Shown here: positions 1-7,395 of the stretch, piece by piece
Position numbering within the stretch: the stretch's first letter is position 1
Layout of the letters: every line of letters starts with the position of its first letter
Assembly (NCBI GenBank): GCA_031279175.1
Contig: JAITJA010000020.1
Span: 1-9,018, forward strand
Direction of reading: 5' to 3'
Length of the DNA: 9,018 nt
From: Odoribacteraceae bacterium
GTDB lineage: Bacteria > Bacteroidota > Bacteroidia > Bacteroidales > Marinifilaceae
Program-made: the position numbers and the translations under genes
Notes under the pieces: model-generated
Database searches by the model: none
Told to the model about the DNA's origin: nothing
Seen by the model: the letters and a program-made list of their open reading frames with translations, nothing else

Positions 1-121
1 CGCGGCCGCCGCGATGCCGTCCGCGGCCGCCGCGATGCCGTCCGCGGCCGCCGCGATGCCGTCCGCGGCCGCCGCGGAGCCGTCCGCGGCCGCCGCGGAG
101 CCGTCCGCGGCCGCCGCGATG
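1..121. repeat. 21-bp GC-rich tandem repeat, at least 5.7 copies, cut by the window edge
   Basis: Five full 21-bp copies (1-21, 22-42, 43-63, 64-84, 85-105) are followed by a 16-bp partial copy (106-121). Each copy contains GCGGCCGC flanked by CCGCGG-like steps, so every unit is itself nearly self-complementary. Copies 1-3 and 6 carry GATG where copies 4 and 5 carry GGAG; otherwise the full copies are identical. Since 21 is a multiple of three, each copy encodes seven residues in any frame and none contains a stop. The plus strand can read (PSAAAAM/E)n and the minus strand (I/SAAAADG)n. The array continues past the left edge, so its true length and any host gene are unknown. It could be the end of a low-complexity gene or a non-coding VNTR. 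Confidence 0.95.
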
Positions 122-208
122 TCACCAATCAGCGTGACGGAGTCACCAATCAGCGTGACGGAGGCGCCAATCAGCGTGACGGGATACCCCGGGAAAGGGG
201 GAACATGA
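2..208. other. Two opposed open frames through the repeat arrays, coding status undecided
   Basis: On the plus strand a frame enters from the left edge, reads alanine-rich heptads and then SPISVTE heptads, and stops at TGA 206-208. It would be the 3' end of a gene converging on the operon. On the minus strand an ATG at 206-204 opens a frame beginning MFPLSPGYPVTLIG that passes through the same heptads and runs off the left edge. Both frames use GC-rich third positions, and no convincing ribosome-binding site or promoter precedes the minus ATG. Stop-free repeats create open frames on both strands by construction, so neither is called as a gene. Sequence left of the window would settle this. 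Confidence 0.25.
122..184. repeat. Second 21-bp tandem repeat, 3 copies, in phase with the first
   Basis: Three 21-bp copies lie at 122-142, 143-163 and 164-184. They share the core CCAATCAGCGTGACGG; the third copy starts GCG instead of TCA and ends GGGA. The unit contains the inverted repeat GTCAC-(8 nt)-GTGAC, which is destroyed in the third copy by the GCG change. Sequence and GC content differ from the neighbouring array, yet the period and reading phase are the same. The plus-strand frame reads SPISVTE, SPISVTE, APISVTG. The minus-strand frame reads SVTLIGA then SVTLIGD twice. Keeping a 21-bp period across two unrelated units suggests a coding constraint or one expansion mechanism, but the strand cannot be decided here. 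Confidence 0.9.
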
Positions 209-256
209 CGGGAGACGGCTCGCGCCGGGGCGGCGGGAGAGGGGAAGGGGAAGGAG

Positions 257-293
257 AAAAAAACAGGAGGGTTCCCTCGCGGTACTACCTCCT
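257..293 (-). terminator. Probable rho-independent terminator of the susC-susD operon
   Basis: On the minus strand AGGAGG (293-288) can pair with CCTCCT (270-265). The 17-nt interior can fold further into a short CC/GG stem closed by GCGA, a GNRA-type loop. One G follows the stem and then seven T (263-257). It lies about 120 nt past the stop codon of the last operon gene, on the same strand, with no gene between. The interior has mismatches, so the hairpin is imperfect, but the U-tract is strong. On the plus strand only three T follow the stem, so it is mainly directional. Confidence 0.6.
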
Positions 294-323
294 TTCAAAG
301 CTAAGTTGTTATACATTCTTTTC

Positions 324-409
324 GTCGCCCGGCGACAGGCCTCCACCCGGGGATGAAAGTCTGTCGCGCGCTCGCGGTAACGGCGAAGTCGTCACGGGAA
401 AGCCCCGTG
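324..409 (-). other. Structured 3' untranslated region with competing hairpins
   Basis: Just beyond the last operon stop codon (415) lies a perfect 6-bp hairpin, CACGGG/CCCGTG (393-398 with 404-409, 5-nt loop). Further on, GCGAC at 332-336 can pair either with GTCGC at 324-328 (3-nt loop) or, as GCGACAG (332-338), with CTGTCGC at 361-367 (22-nt loop). The last two foldings exclude each other. None is followed by a T-tract on the minus strand, so they are not classical terminators by themselves. They could protect the 3' end of the operon mRNA. Some of this may be chance in GC-rich sequence. Confidence 0.4.
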
Positions 410-414
410 CCGGG

Positions 415-1872
415 TCAGAGCGTCCACGTGCCCTTAGCGAGCAGGAAGACTACCTTCCCGTCGAGCTCGAGGGGAGCGTTCAGTTGCTCCCTGGTGGCGA
501 GGTTGATCTCGTGGATATAGGACTTCGCGCCGTCGTATGTCGCGATAAAGAGGCGGTCGGCGCCGGCGGCGGAAGAGCCACTCTTCACGGTCATCGTCGT
601 GACGTTTCCTTTCGGGGCGGTAAACCAGTCGACGGGGGTGTTACCCTTCTCGTGGAGACGCTTGACGACGTTCCCGTTCGCGATAAACCAGTATTCCGTG
701 TCGTAGAGGCAAACGGATTGCTCGTTGACGAGATTCGCGACCTCGGAGAAGCGGGTGACGGTCGCGTGAATAATCATTTCAAAATTGCTCAAGTCAAGGT
801 CGTACCATACCGGTATCCCGTAAGAGTATGCTTTCTTTCCCGCGGGATCGTACGTGAGCGCGCGGACGTCGTCTTGGTAAACTCCCCCGGCGATAAACTT
901 CTGTCCGGCGGTGGAGAGACCGTTTTCGACGGTTAGCGGCGTGATCTTGTCGTACAGGAGGGGATCCGAGTTCTGTTCCAGTTTCAGGAAGCGTTCTCCC
1001 TTGTTGTCATACGCTATCCACGCGTAGGAATCGATGGAGGAATTCGTGTCTACCCAGTCGGCGAACTCGATGGTGTCGGCGGCAATTGGCTTGTAGACGG
1101 ACTCGTTTCCCATGTAATTATACCCGAACATTTTCCCGCCACCGGTGATCATGCCCCCCAAGTAGAGGTTCATCGCCGCCGGGGTGAAATCGCCGGTATA
1201 TCCCCCGCGGATCGTCTCGTTGGAGATTCCGCGGGCGAGCTCCAGCGTGGTCGGGGAGATGAGAGAGAGTTTCCGCTCGCCCTCGCTACAGAGCACGCCG
1301 AGAAGCTGGTTCGGGTAGAACTGTTGCACGATCTGCCGGGGTTTTTTCCCGAGCGCGCCGAAGAGGGGATTCGCTCCCTCGAAGAGATCGTGCATGAACA
1401 GCGCGTTGGGCCTGTCCCTGCGCTGGAAAGAGAGGGTGGCGGTCTCGTCGGCCCGCTCGCTGAGCACGAACAGTCCGGAGACGAAGGAGGTCGTGACGAC
1501 GACCCTGAAGTCCTTGTAATATTTCAGGTCGGTGGCGTTATCCGTCACGATCAGGCTGGCGGCGTAATAGGTGTTAGAGCTATTCGCCTCCAGGGAGATG
1601 CTTATCTCGAGCGCTGGTTCTGTCGATACCACCTCGTGATTGATTTTCCACTCGTGGCTCAAGTTCGTTATCGTCTCGTTTTTGAATTTCAACACGGGCG
1701 CGAGCCGTAGCGTGTCGAACTGGTCCACGCGGAAAGTGGTATCGGTCGCGATGCCGGTGATCTCGATCGTGTTCAGCGCGGAGTAGTTGTAGTTCCCTTT
1801 GTCCTCGATGCATCCCCCGGCGAGGAGCGCGAGAGCGAGCAGCGGGTATAAACGTGTTTTCATCGTATTCAT
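415..1872 (-). CDS. PKD-like family surface lipoprotein of the SusC/SusD operon
   Basis: This 485-residue protein is the last gene of the operon, starting 12 bp after the DUF4843 gene. The N-terminus is a lipoprotein signal: positively charged start, hydrophobic stretch LLALALL and lipobox AGGC with the lipidated cysteine at residue 21. Acidic residues follow the cysteine (IEDK), which fits the Bacteroidota signal for export to the cell surface. Residues of about 30-130 look like a PKD/Ig-type beta sandwich; the remainder is beta-rich, begins near SGLFVLSE and may be propeller-like. Architecture, size and position after a DUF4843 gene match the PKD-like lipoproteins commonly found in such operons. 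The role is inferred: an accessory surface protein helping the SusC/SusD pair bind its ligand. No catalytic motif is visible. A second ATG three codons in (1863) gives the more usual MK start and is a plausible alternative. Family assignment is fairly sure; substrate unknown. Confidence 0.85.
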   Translation of the reverse strand: MNTMKTRLYPLLALALLAGGCIEDKGNYNYSALNTIEITGIATDTTFRVDQFDTLRLAPVLKFKNETITNLSHEWKINHEVVSTEPALEISISLEANSSNTYYAASLIVTDNATDLKYYKDFRVVVTTSFVSGLFVLSERADETATLSFQRRDRPNALFMHDLFEGANPLFGALGKKPRQIVQQFYPNQLLGVLCSEGERKLSLISPTTLELARGISNETIRGGYTGDFTPAAMNLYLGGMITGGGKMFGYNYMGNESVYKPIAADTIEFADWVDTNSSIDSYAWIAYDNKGERFLKLEQNSDPLLYDKITPLTVENGLSTAGQKFIAGGVYQDDVRALTYDPAGKKAYSYGIPVWYDLDLSNFEMIIHATVTRFSEVANLVNEQSVCLYDTEYWFIANGNVVKRLHEKGNTPVDWFTAPKGNVTTMTVKSGSSAAGADRLFIATYDGAKSYIHEINLATREQLNAPLELDGKVVFLLAKGTWTL

Positions 1873-1884
1873 ATTCTTTCTGGT

Positions 1885-2619
1885 TTAACTGGGGAATTCG
1901 ATCACGATCCTGCGCGTGGGATCGCTGTAGTAATAGACCTCGTGTTCGTCGAAATAGCGTTTCAGGTCGATGATCGCGGTGAGCACTCGCGGCGCCGACC
2001 ACCAGTCTGGGTACGGGTAGGCGCTGATGTCTCCCTTCCCGCCCCAGATTTCTATCCAGGCGCGGTAGATCTGCGGGTCGTAAGTTCCGCCGAAGTAGTG
2101 ATTCCAGGCGTTGTTCCACCACTTGGGGCGCTCGAGGATGTCTGAGACTTGTATGGCGACGAAGAGACATTCGGCGACGCCCTCGATGAAGTCCCCCGAT
2201 GGCCGGATCGTGACGCCTATTTTCCTGGCTTGCTCCCGCATGTCCGGGGCTCGGAAGAAAGTGACGCGTAGCGAGTCCCTGGTTTTCCCGGCGGGCAGGA
2301 CGCGGGAGGTGTTGACGGCCTCGTAGTGTAGGCCTTCTTTTGTCTCCCCGATGTTGGTGATTTCGACGATGTATTCCCTGTCTTTGTTGGCGGCGAGCCC
2401 GACGATTTCGACGGGGATGTAGATGTCCCGGCTCGTGATGACGTCGGGATCAAAGGCGAAGGAGTAGATGACGGTGTCCTCCCGGATGATGAGCGAGGTG
2501 TCTCCCTGTGGCATCCTGAAATAGATCGCGTCCGGGGCGTGGAATAGCTCCTTTTCGGCCTCGGAACACGCGGAAGCGAGGAGTAAGATGCCTGTGATGG
2601 CGTGTAATATTCGTTTCAT
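1885..2619 (-). CDS. DUF4843 domain-containing lipoprotein
   Basis: The protein has 244 residues, with a signal ending in lipobox ASAC and the lipidated cysteine at residue 18, followed by SEAEKE, an acidic stretch typical of surface-exposed Bacteroidota lipoproteins. The body, from about residue 28 (DAIYF) to the end, is predicted beta-rich and fits the DUF4843 family, which typically lies between susD and a PKD-like lipoprotein gene in this kind of operon. Residues 165-207 are strikingly aromatic: W167, W168, W172, Y175, F176, Y180, Y185, W188, W192, Y201, Y203, W206 and W207. Part of this is probably a family signature. Such a cluster could stack against a sugar or other ligand, but this is inference. 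The gene starts 12 bp after the susD stop and ends 12 bp before the next gene. The start follows an A-rich leader, usual for this phylum. No enzymatic residues are recognisable. Confidence 0.85.
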   Translation of the reverse strand: MKRILHAITGILLLASACSEAEKELFHAPDAIYFRMPQGDTSLIIREDTVIYSFAFDPDVITSRDIYIPVEIVGLAANKDREYIVEITNIGETKEGLHYEAVNTSRVLPAGKTRDSLRVTFFRAPDMREQARKIGVTIRPSGDFIEGVAECLFVAIQVSDILERPKWWNNAWNHYFGGTYDPQIYRAWIEIWGGKGDISAYPYPDWWSAPRVLTAIIDLKRYFDEHEVYYYSDPTRRIVIEFPS

Positions 2620-2631
2620 GGTATTTCTTTT

Positions 2632-4062
2632 TTAGTTGTTGCCGTATTCGATCTCCTCTTTCGGGACGGGCAGCTCGAAGATGGCCCTGGAAGCGGGGAT
2701 TTTGCTGTCCCGGATGATGATGTCGTGGAAGAGGCGTTTGTAGGTGTAGAAGAGTTTTCCCTCACCCCAGAATTCTTTTCGTTGTTCGGCGAGGATTTGC
2801 TCGAGTAGCTCGTCGCCGGAGAGGGTTTCCGGTATCAGGCTCGTGGAGAGGTTTCGGGCGTTCCGGACTTCTTGCAGGAGCCGTCTTGCCTCTGCGTTGT
2901 CCGTCCCGATAAGCGCCTCGGCGGCGATGTAATAGAGCTCGGAGAGTCGGATCATGCTGATTACCTTTTCCCATTTCGTGACGTCATTGTCGTTGTTCAT
3001 GACGCGGAAATACTTGGAGAGGTACTCCATCGCGGGAGTAGTGCCTGTGGTTCCCCACCAGTGGTTGAGGCGGGAATCGTCCGGCAACCCGTAACCCTGC
3101 TCCTTGTAGACGAACGAGCGGAAGGCGTCGTTGACGCTGTAACTAAAGCTGAAGGAGGTGTTTCCCAGGTGCCCGGACTTGTCGATTTCCGCGTCGTAGA
3201 GCGCCCAGACGAGCTCTGGCTGGAACATGTAGTCCTGCGAGGAGGTTTTGGCGTTACCGAGCTGGAAGATCTCTTTCGCGTCGATGACCTCCTTCGCGCG
3301 GGCCAGGGCCTCGGGCTTGTTCCCGGTCAGGAGATGGTAACGGGCCAGCGTTGCGCAGACGGCGTGGTAGTTCATGCGGATTCCCCGGAAGATGTAGGCG
3401 AAGGCCTTGTTCCCGGGATCGTTCGCGATGGACGCGTTCTCTATGGAGCGGCCGTTTTCGTGGATCGGGTCGTTGACGAGCAGCGTGCGCGCCTCCGTGA
3501 GGTCAGTTTCGATCTTGACGAGCACTTCCCGCGCGGTCATTTGTCGCGTGATATTGTTCGAGAACTCGTCGCGGTAGGGGATCGCCGGGCGATCGATCCC
3601 GTCCGGGAGCACGGGGCCGAAGAGCCTGAGGAGATCCAGGTGTAGATAAGCGCGTAGGCCCTTTGCCTCTCCGACGATGAGGTTGTAGTGGGGCATTGTT
3701 TCCGGCGTCCACTTCTTGGCATGGTCGAGCAGCAGGTTGAGGTTGGCGATGGTCTCGTACATCTTGTTCCAGGTGCTGGCGAGGCGACCGACGACGGCCG
3801 CGTCCTCGTACTTGAAGTTGAAGAACTCGCTCCGTTCTGCCCAGTATCTGGCGATTTCATCCGGGAAACCGGCTGTGAGCTCCATCCCGTAGGCGGAGGG
3901 AGAGGTCAGGAGGCTGTAACTCCCCGCGAGCACTTCCTGGAAGCCCCGTTCGTCTTCAAACATCTTGTCCTCGTCGACCGCTCCCGGCGGGGTGAAGTCC
4001 AGCCATTCGTTGCAGGACGCGAGAGGGAAGAGGAGCGCGAGTATGTAGTATATTCTTTTCAT
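2632..4062 (-). CDS. susD: SusD/RagB family nutrient-binding outer-membrane lipoprotein
   Basis: This 476-residue lipoprotein has lipobox LASC, with the lipidated cysteine at residue 17. It is followed by NEWLDFTPPG and then an FxEVLAGSYSLL segment, the classic SusD N-terminus (SusD-like_3 region). The middle is helical and TPR-like, as in SusD. The C-terminal SusD_RagB region includes the family motif around RKEFWGEGKLFYTYKR (about 428-443) and ends with LPVPKEEIEYG, the usual terminal strand that contacts the partner barrel. It acts as the hinged lid over its cognate SusC on the cell surface, capturing ligand and passing it inward. It begins 6 bp after the susC stop and shows no Shine-Dalgarno sequence, so it may depend on coupled translation. 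Length is slightly short for the family (often 480-600 residues) but nothing appears missing. The symbol denotes the family, not proven starch use. Confidence 0.95.
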   Translation of the reverse strand: MKRIYYILALLFPLASCNEWLDFTPPGAVDEDKMFEDERGFQEVLAGSYSLLTSPSAYGMELTAGFPDEIARYWAERSEFFNFKYEDAAVVGRLASTWNKMYETIANLNLLLDHAKKWTPETMPHYNLIVGEAKGLRAYLHLDLLRLFGPVLPDGIDRPAIPYRDEFSNNITRQMTAREVLVKIETDLTEARTLLVNDPIHENGRSIENASIANDPGNKAFAYIFRGIRMNYHAVCATLARYHLLTGNKPEALARAKEVIDAKEIFQLGNAKTSSQDYMFQPELVWALYDAEIDKSGHLGNTSFSFSYSVNDAFRSFVYKEQGYGLPDDSRLNHWWGTTGTTPAMEYLSKYFRVMNNDNDVTKWEKVISMIRLSELYYIAAEALIGTDNAEARRLLQEVRNARNLSTSLIPETLSGDELLEQILAEQRKEFWGEGKLFYTYKRLFHDIIIRDSKIPASRAIFELPVPKEEIEYGNN

Positions 4063-4068
4063 GGCGTG

Positions 4069-7000
4069 TTAGAAATTGAGATTAAGAGAGAAGGTAAATT
4101 GCCGCGCGAAGGGGTAGTCGATTCCCCGTTCCCGTTTCACCGTCGAGAGGTGGAAGAGGTCCGAGGTGTTCAGGCCCACGCGGGCGTTGGAGATTCCCCA
4201 TTGCTTGAGGAGAGCCGCGCCGAAGCGGTAGGAGATGGAGATGTTTCGCAACTCCAGGTAGTTATTGTCCTGCACGAAACGACTCGTGGCGTAGGAGACG
4301 TTCCTGTCGGCGATGTTCTTGTAGAAGGAGACGTCCCCGGGCTTCCGCCAGCGCTCTGTCAGCACCCGCGCGTCGGCGTTGGTGAATGGCGAGGCCCCCT
4401 CGACGCGCTCGGAGAGGGTGGTATTGTATACCTGTCCCCCGAAGGCGTAGCGGAAGAGGATGTTTAAGGAGAATTGTTTCCATATGAGGTTCGTGGCGAT
4501 ATTCCCCTCCAGGGAGGGCTCGGTGTCACCGGCGGTAATCTTGTCGCGATAGTCCCATTTCTCGGTGATCGCGTTGTCCCGGGTGAGGAAAAGTTCCTTT
4601 CCGGACGCTGGATTGATGCCAAGTGAACGCACGACCTTGATCGCCGTGCGGGAATCGCCTTCCTTGTACATGGAGATGGGACGCTTGAGGGTGTTCGAGT
4701 CGGCGTTGACGTGATTCTCGGTGTTGAGGGCGGCGAGCACGTTACTGATTTTCTCGATGCGGTTTCTGTTGCGCGTTCCGCTGACGTTCACGGCCCAGTC
4801 TAACGTTGGTTTCCGGATGATCACGGCGTTGACGTCGAACTCGAAGCCGCGGTTGCTCTGCTCGCCGAAGTTCTCGGTGTATGTCGTGAAGCCGAGGGAG
4901 GGGGGCACGCTCACGGGTAGCAGTAGCTGGTCCGTGCGGGAGTTGTAGTAATCGAAGCGGAAGGTCAGGCGACGTTTAAAGGCTTCCACGTCCAGGCCGA
5001 TTTCCCTGTTGGTGCTTTGCTGCCACTCCAGTAGCTTGTTCCCGTATCCCATGAAGACCGCGCCGGTGGCCTGGTAATAGGCGTTCGCCGAGCTGTACTG
5101 TAACATGGTCTTGGCCATGTATGGATCGAACTGCTGGTTGCCGGTGATACCGATGGAGGCCCGCAGGGTCAGGCGGTCGAAGATGCTGCCTTCCATGAAA
5201 GTCTCGTTGTTGATATTCCAGCCGACGCCGGTGGACCAGAGCGGTGAGAAGCGGCGGTCTTTCCCGTATTTCGACGATCCGTCGACGCGCCCGGAGAGGT
5301 CAACGAAGTAGCGGTTGTCGTAGGAATAGTTGATATTTCCCAGCCACCCGACCATCCTGTACGTGCCTTCCGCGCCGTTGGGGCGATCTCCTTCCGGGTA
5401 GCTCATGGCGAACCAGATTTCGTTGAAGCGTTCGTCGAGGAAACCGGTTCCGGTGAGCGTGTAGAGGCGGCTCGCGTCCTGCATGACGTTCAGCCCGACG
5501 CCGGTGTACAGGTTATGCTTGTTGACGACGAGCGAGTAGGTCAGGGTGCTGTTCATGTTATACGAGAAGCCTCGCGCGTTCGCGACGGTGTAGCTTCCCC
5601 GCTTGAGCGGGTTTTCCTCGTTGACGAAATTCGTGTGCTCCGGTGAGGTATACTTGTTCTTTTCGCTGAGAGACTTTGTCAGCGCCAGCGATCCCTTGTA
5701 TCGTAGTTCCGGCGTGATGAAGTAATCCACGCTCAGGTTGTTGGTGACGTTGATGATTTGCTCCTGGTCCTTGTACGGGAGGTTCGCGTTATAGAGCGGG
5801 TTCGTGTATTGCGAGGCGTTCGTGTTTGCCGAGACGCGATGCACCGGGAAAGTGGCGATCAGGTTTCCCTTCTCGTCGCGCGGCGCGTTGTAGGGGTTTG
5901 CCTTGGCGTAGTCGGAGAACGATCCGTAGGGAGAGTTTCGCACGTTGGTCAAGCCGTAAGAGAAGCTATTGCGGATGCTTAACTTGCCCCTGGTCCGGTA
6001 GGTGAGATCGAAGGCAAGCGCGAGGTTTTCGCGAGACGACTTCTTGATGACGCCGCCGTTTTTCCCGTAGCTGACGCTTAACCCGTAGACCACGGCCGCC
6101 GTTCCCCCCTCCGCGTAGAGGGCATGAGAGTGCGAGAGGGCGTTGCGCGTTGGTTGCGCGAGCCAGTCGGTGTTCACGCCCCTGGCGATGTTGGCCTTGT
6201 AGTACTCGAGTTGTTGATTCCGCACGTGCTGCTCCAGCGGGGTTGCCCCCGAGAACAACCCGGCCGCGATCTCGTATTCTAACTTCTCGCGGGCGTTCAG
6301 CAGGTCGTACCCCGACAGGTCGGCGGCGGAGAGGCTGGTGCGGTTGGAGTAAGAGATGGAGAATTTCCCGCTCGCCGGGCGTCGCGTCTCGATGACCACG
6401 ACGCCATTCGCCGCGCGCGATCCGTAGTGTACCGTCGCGGACGCGTCTTTCAAGATATTCAGGCTCTCGATCCGGTCCAGGTCCATGTCAAAGACTTGCT
6501 GCAACGAAACCTCGTTCCCGTCCACGATGAAGGTGGGGATGTTGCTATTGCCCATGAAACTGCTTTCGCCGCGAACGAAGAAGTCGGGGAGCGTGTTCGG
6601 GTCAGATCCCCGGTCGTTGTTCTCCCGGATCTTGAACGAGGGGTCGATTAACTGGAGGGCGGAGAGCAGGCTCACGTTCCCGAAGGCGCGCAGCTCTTCC
6701 CGTTTCACGGAGGTGAACGCGCCGGTGAAGGAGTTCTTCGAGCGCTCGAAGTAGCCGGTCACGACCACCTCGTCGATCGAGAGGTTATCCTCTTCCATCT
6801 GGACGTTGATGACCTCCTGCTCGCCCACGTTGATTTCCCGCGTGACCGTTCCGATGCACGAGAAGCGGAGCGCGCTTTTCCCGTCGTTCGGCACGCTGAT
6901 CGAGTATTTTCCCTCCACGTTGGTGGCCACGCCCCGGCTCGTGCCGACAAGCCTGATCGCTACCCCGGGAAGGGGGATCCCTTGCGCGTCCGTGACGACT

Positions 7001-7368
7001 CCCGTGACGATCTTCTCCGCGGGCTTCTCCTGGCGGTTCTCCTGTCGGATAACGATCGTCTGGTTATTCACGGAGTAGGTCAACCCGGTTCCCCGGAGCG
7101 TCCCCGAGAGCACCTCGTCGAGCGAGGCCTCGCGGAAGATCGCGTCCCGCCGCGTGACGCCGGAGAGGTCGGCGTCGCTGTACACGAAGTCGTGGCTTGA
7201 CTGTCGCTTGATCTCGTTAATGATTTCCTTGAGCGTCGCGTCGCGCAGGCCCAGGGTCAACTTTTCCTCCTGCTGCGCGCGGGCTTCCCGGGGAAGAGCG
7301 GCGGCCAGGATCAACAGGAAGAGAAATAGAAAATCTCTCCCCCGCGGAATAAATCGTTTTTTCTGCAT
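4069..7368 (-). CDS. susC: SusC/RagA family TonB-dependent transporter with N-terminal STN domain
   Basis: I chose the ATG at 7368, giving 1099 residues. An upstream GTG at 7398 would add ten residues but sits in a GC-rich hairpin, whereas the ATG follows an A-rich leader and opens directly into a signal peptide (KKRF, then LFLFLLILAAAL, cleavage near residue 31 at ARA/QQ). Domains in order: STN secretin/TonB short N-terminal domain (about 37-110), carboxypeptidase-regulatory-like beta sandwich (about 120-191, VTGVVTDAQG), the SusC DEVVVTGY motif (199-206), plug (about 207-330 with ILKDASATVHYGSRAANG), and a 22-strand-type barrel ending in the aromatic-terminated strand FTFSLNLNF. It imports a ligand too large for porins, powered by TonB-ExbBD, with SusD as lid. 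The STN domain indicates that it also signals to the FecR protein encoded upstream. The plug reads ALQLIDPSFKI where many SusC proteins have ALQG(K/R)VAGV. The gene is intact; substrate unknown. Confidence 0.95.
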   Translation of the reverse strand: MQKKRFIPRGRDFLFLFLLILAAALPREARAQQEEKLTLGLRDATLKEIINEIKRQSSHDFVYSDADLSGVTRRDAIFREASLDEVLSGTLRGTGLTYSVNNQTIVIRQENRQEKPAEKIVTGVVTDAQGIPLPGVAIRLVGTSRGVATNVEGKYSISVPNDGKSALRFSCIGTVTREINVGEQEVINVQMEEDNLSIDEVVVTGYFERSKNSFTGAFTSVKREELRAFGNVSLLSALQLIDPSFKIRENNDRGSDPNTLPDFFVRGESSFMGNSNIPTFIVDGNEVSLQQVFDMDLDRIESLNILKDASATVHYGSRAANGVVVIETRRPASGKFSISYSNRTSLSAADLSGYDLLNAREKLEYEIAAGLFSGATPLEQHVRNQQLEYYKANIARGVNTDWLAQPTRNALSHSHALYAEGGTAAVVYGLSVSYGKNGGVIKKSSRENLALAFDLTYRTRGKLSIRNSFSYGLTNVRNSPYGSFSDYAKANPYNAPRDEKGNLIATFPVHRVSANTNASQYTNPLYNANLPYKDQEQIINVTNNLSVDYFITPELRYKGSLALTKSLSEKNKYTSPEHTNFVNEENPLKRGSYTVANARGFSYNMNSTLTYSLVVNKHNLYTGVGLNVMQDASRLYTLTGTGFLDERFNEIWFAMSYPEGDRPNGAEGTYRMVGWLGNINYSYDNRYFVDLSGRVDGSSKYGKDRRFSPLWSTGVGWNINNETFMEGSIFDRLTLRASIGITGNQQFDPYMAKTMLQYSSANAYYQATGAVFMGYGNKLLEWQQSTNREIGLDVEAFKRRLTFRFDYYNSRTDQLLLPVSVPPSLGFTTYTENFGEQSNRGFEFDVNAVIIRKPTLDWAVNVSGTRNRNRIEKISNVLAALNTENHVNADSNTLKRPISMYKEGDSRTAIKVVRSLGINPASGKELFLTRDNAITEKWDYRDKITAGDTEPSLEGNIATNLIWKQFSLNILFRYAFGGQVYNTTLSERVEGASPFTNADARVLTERWRKPGDVSFYKNIADRNVSYATSRFVQDNNYLELRNISISYRFGAALLKQWGISNARVGLNTSDLFHLSTVKRERGIDYPFARQFTFSLNLNF

Positions 7369-7395
7369 AATTTTGCTTGTTTTAATTTGACATTT

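Noticed and set aside
1..184. CRISPR array
   Set aside because: The units are head-to-tail 21-bp repeats with no unique spacers between them and no cas gene in the window.
280..300. ACCTCCTTTC resembling the 3' end of 16S rRNA
   Set aside because: Only about ten bases match and no other rRNA sequence surrounds them; the same bases are explained by the terminator stem.
143..346. 67-codon minus-strand open frame after the operon
   Set aside because: It spans the proposed terminator and its T-tract, lacks a ribosome-binding site, and part of it is just repeat read out of phase.
2872..3645. 257-codon plus-strand open frame within susD
   Set aside because: Complementary-strand shadow of susD with no family resemblance; similar shadows occur at 205-936 and 3688-4467.
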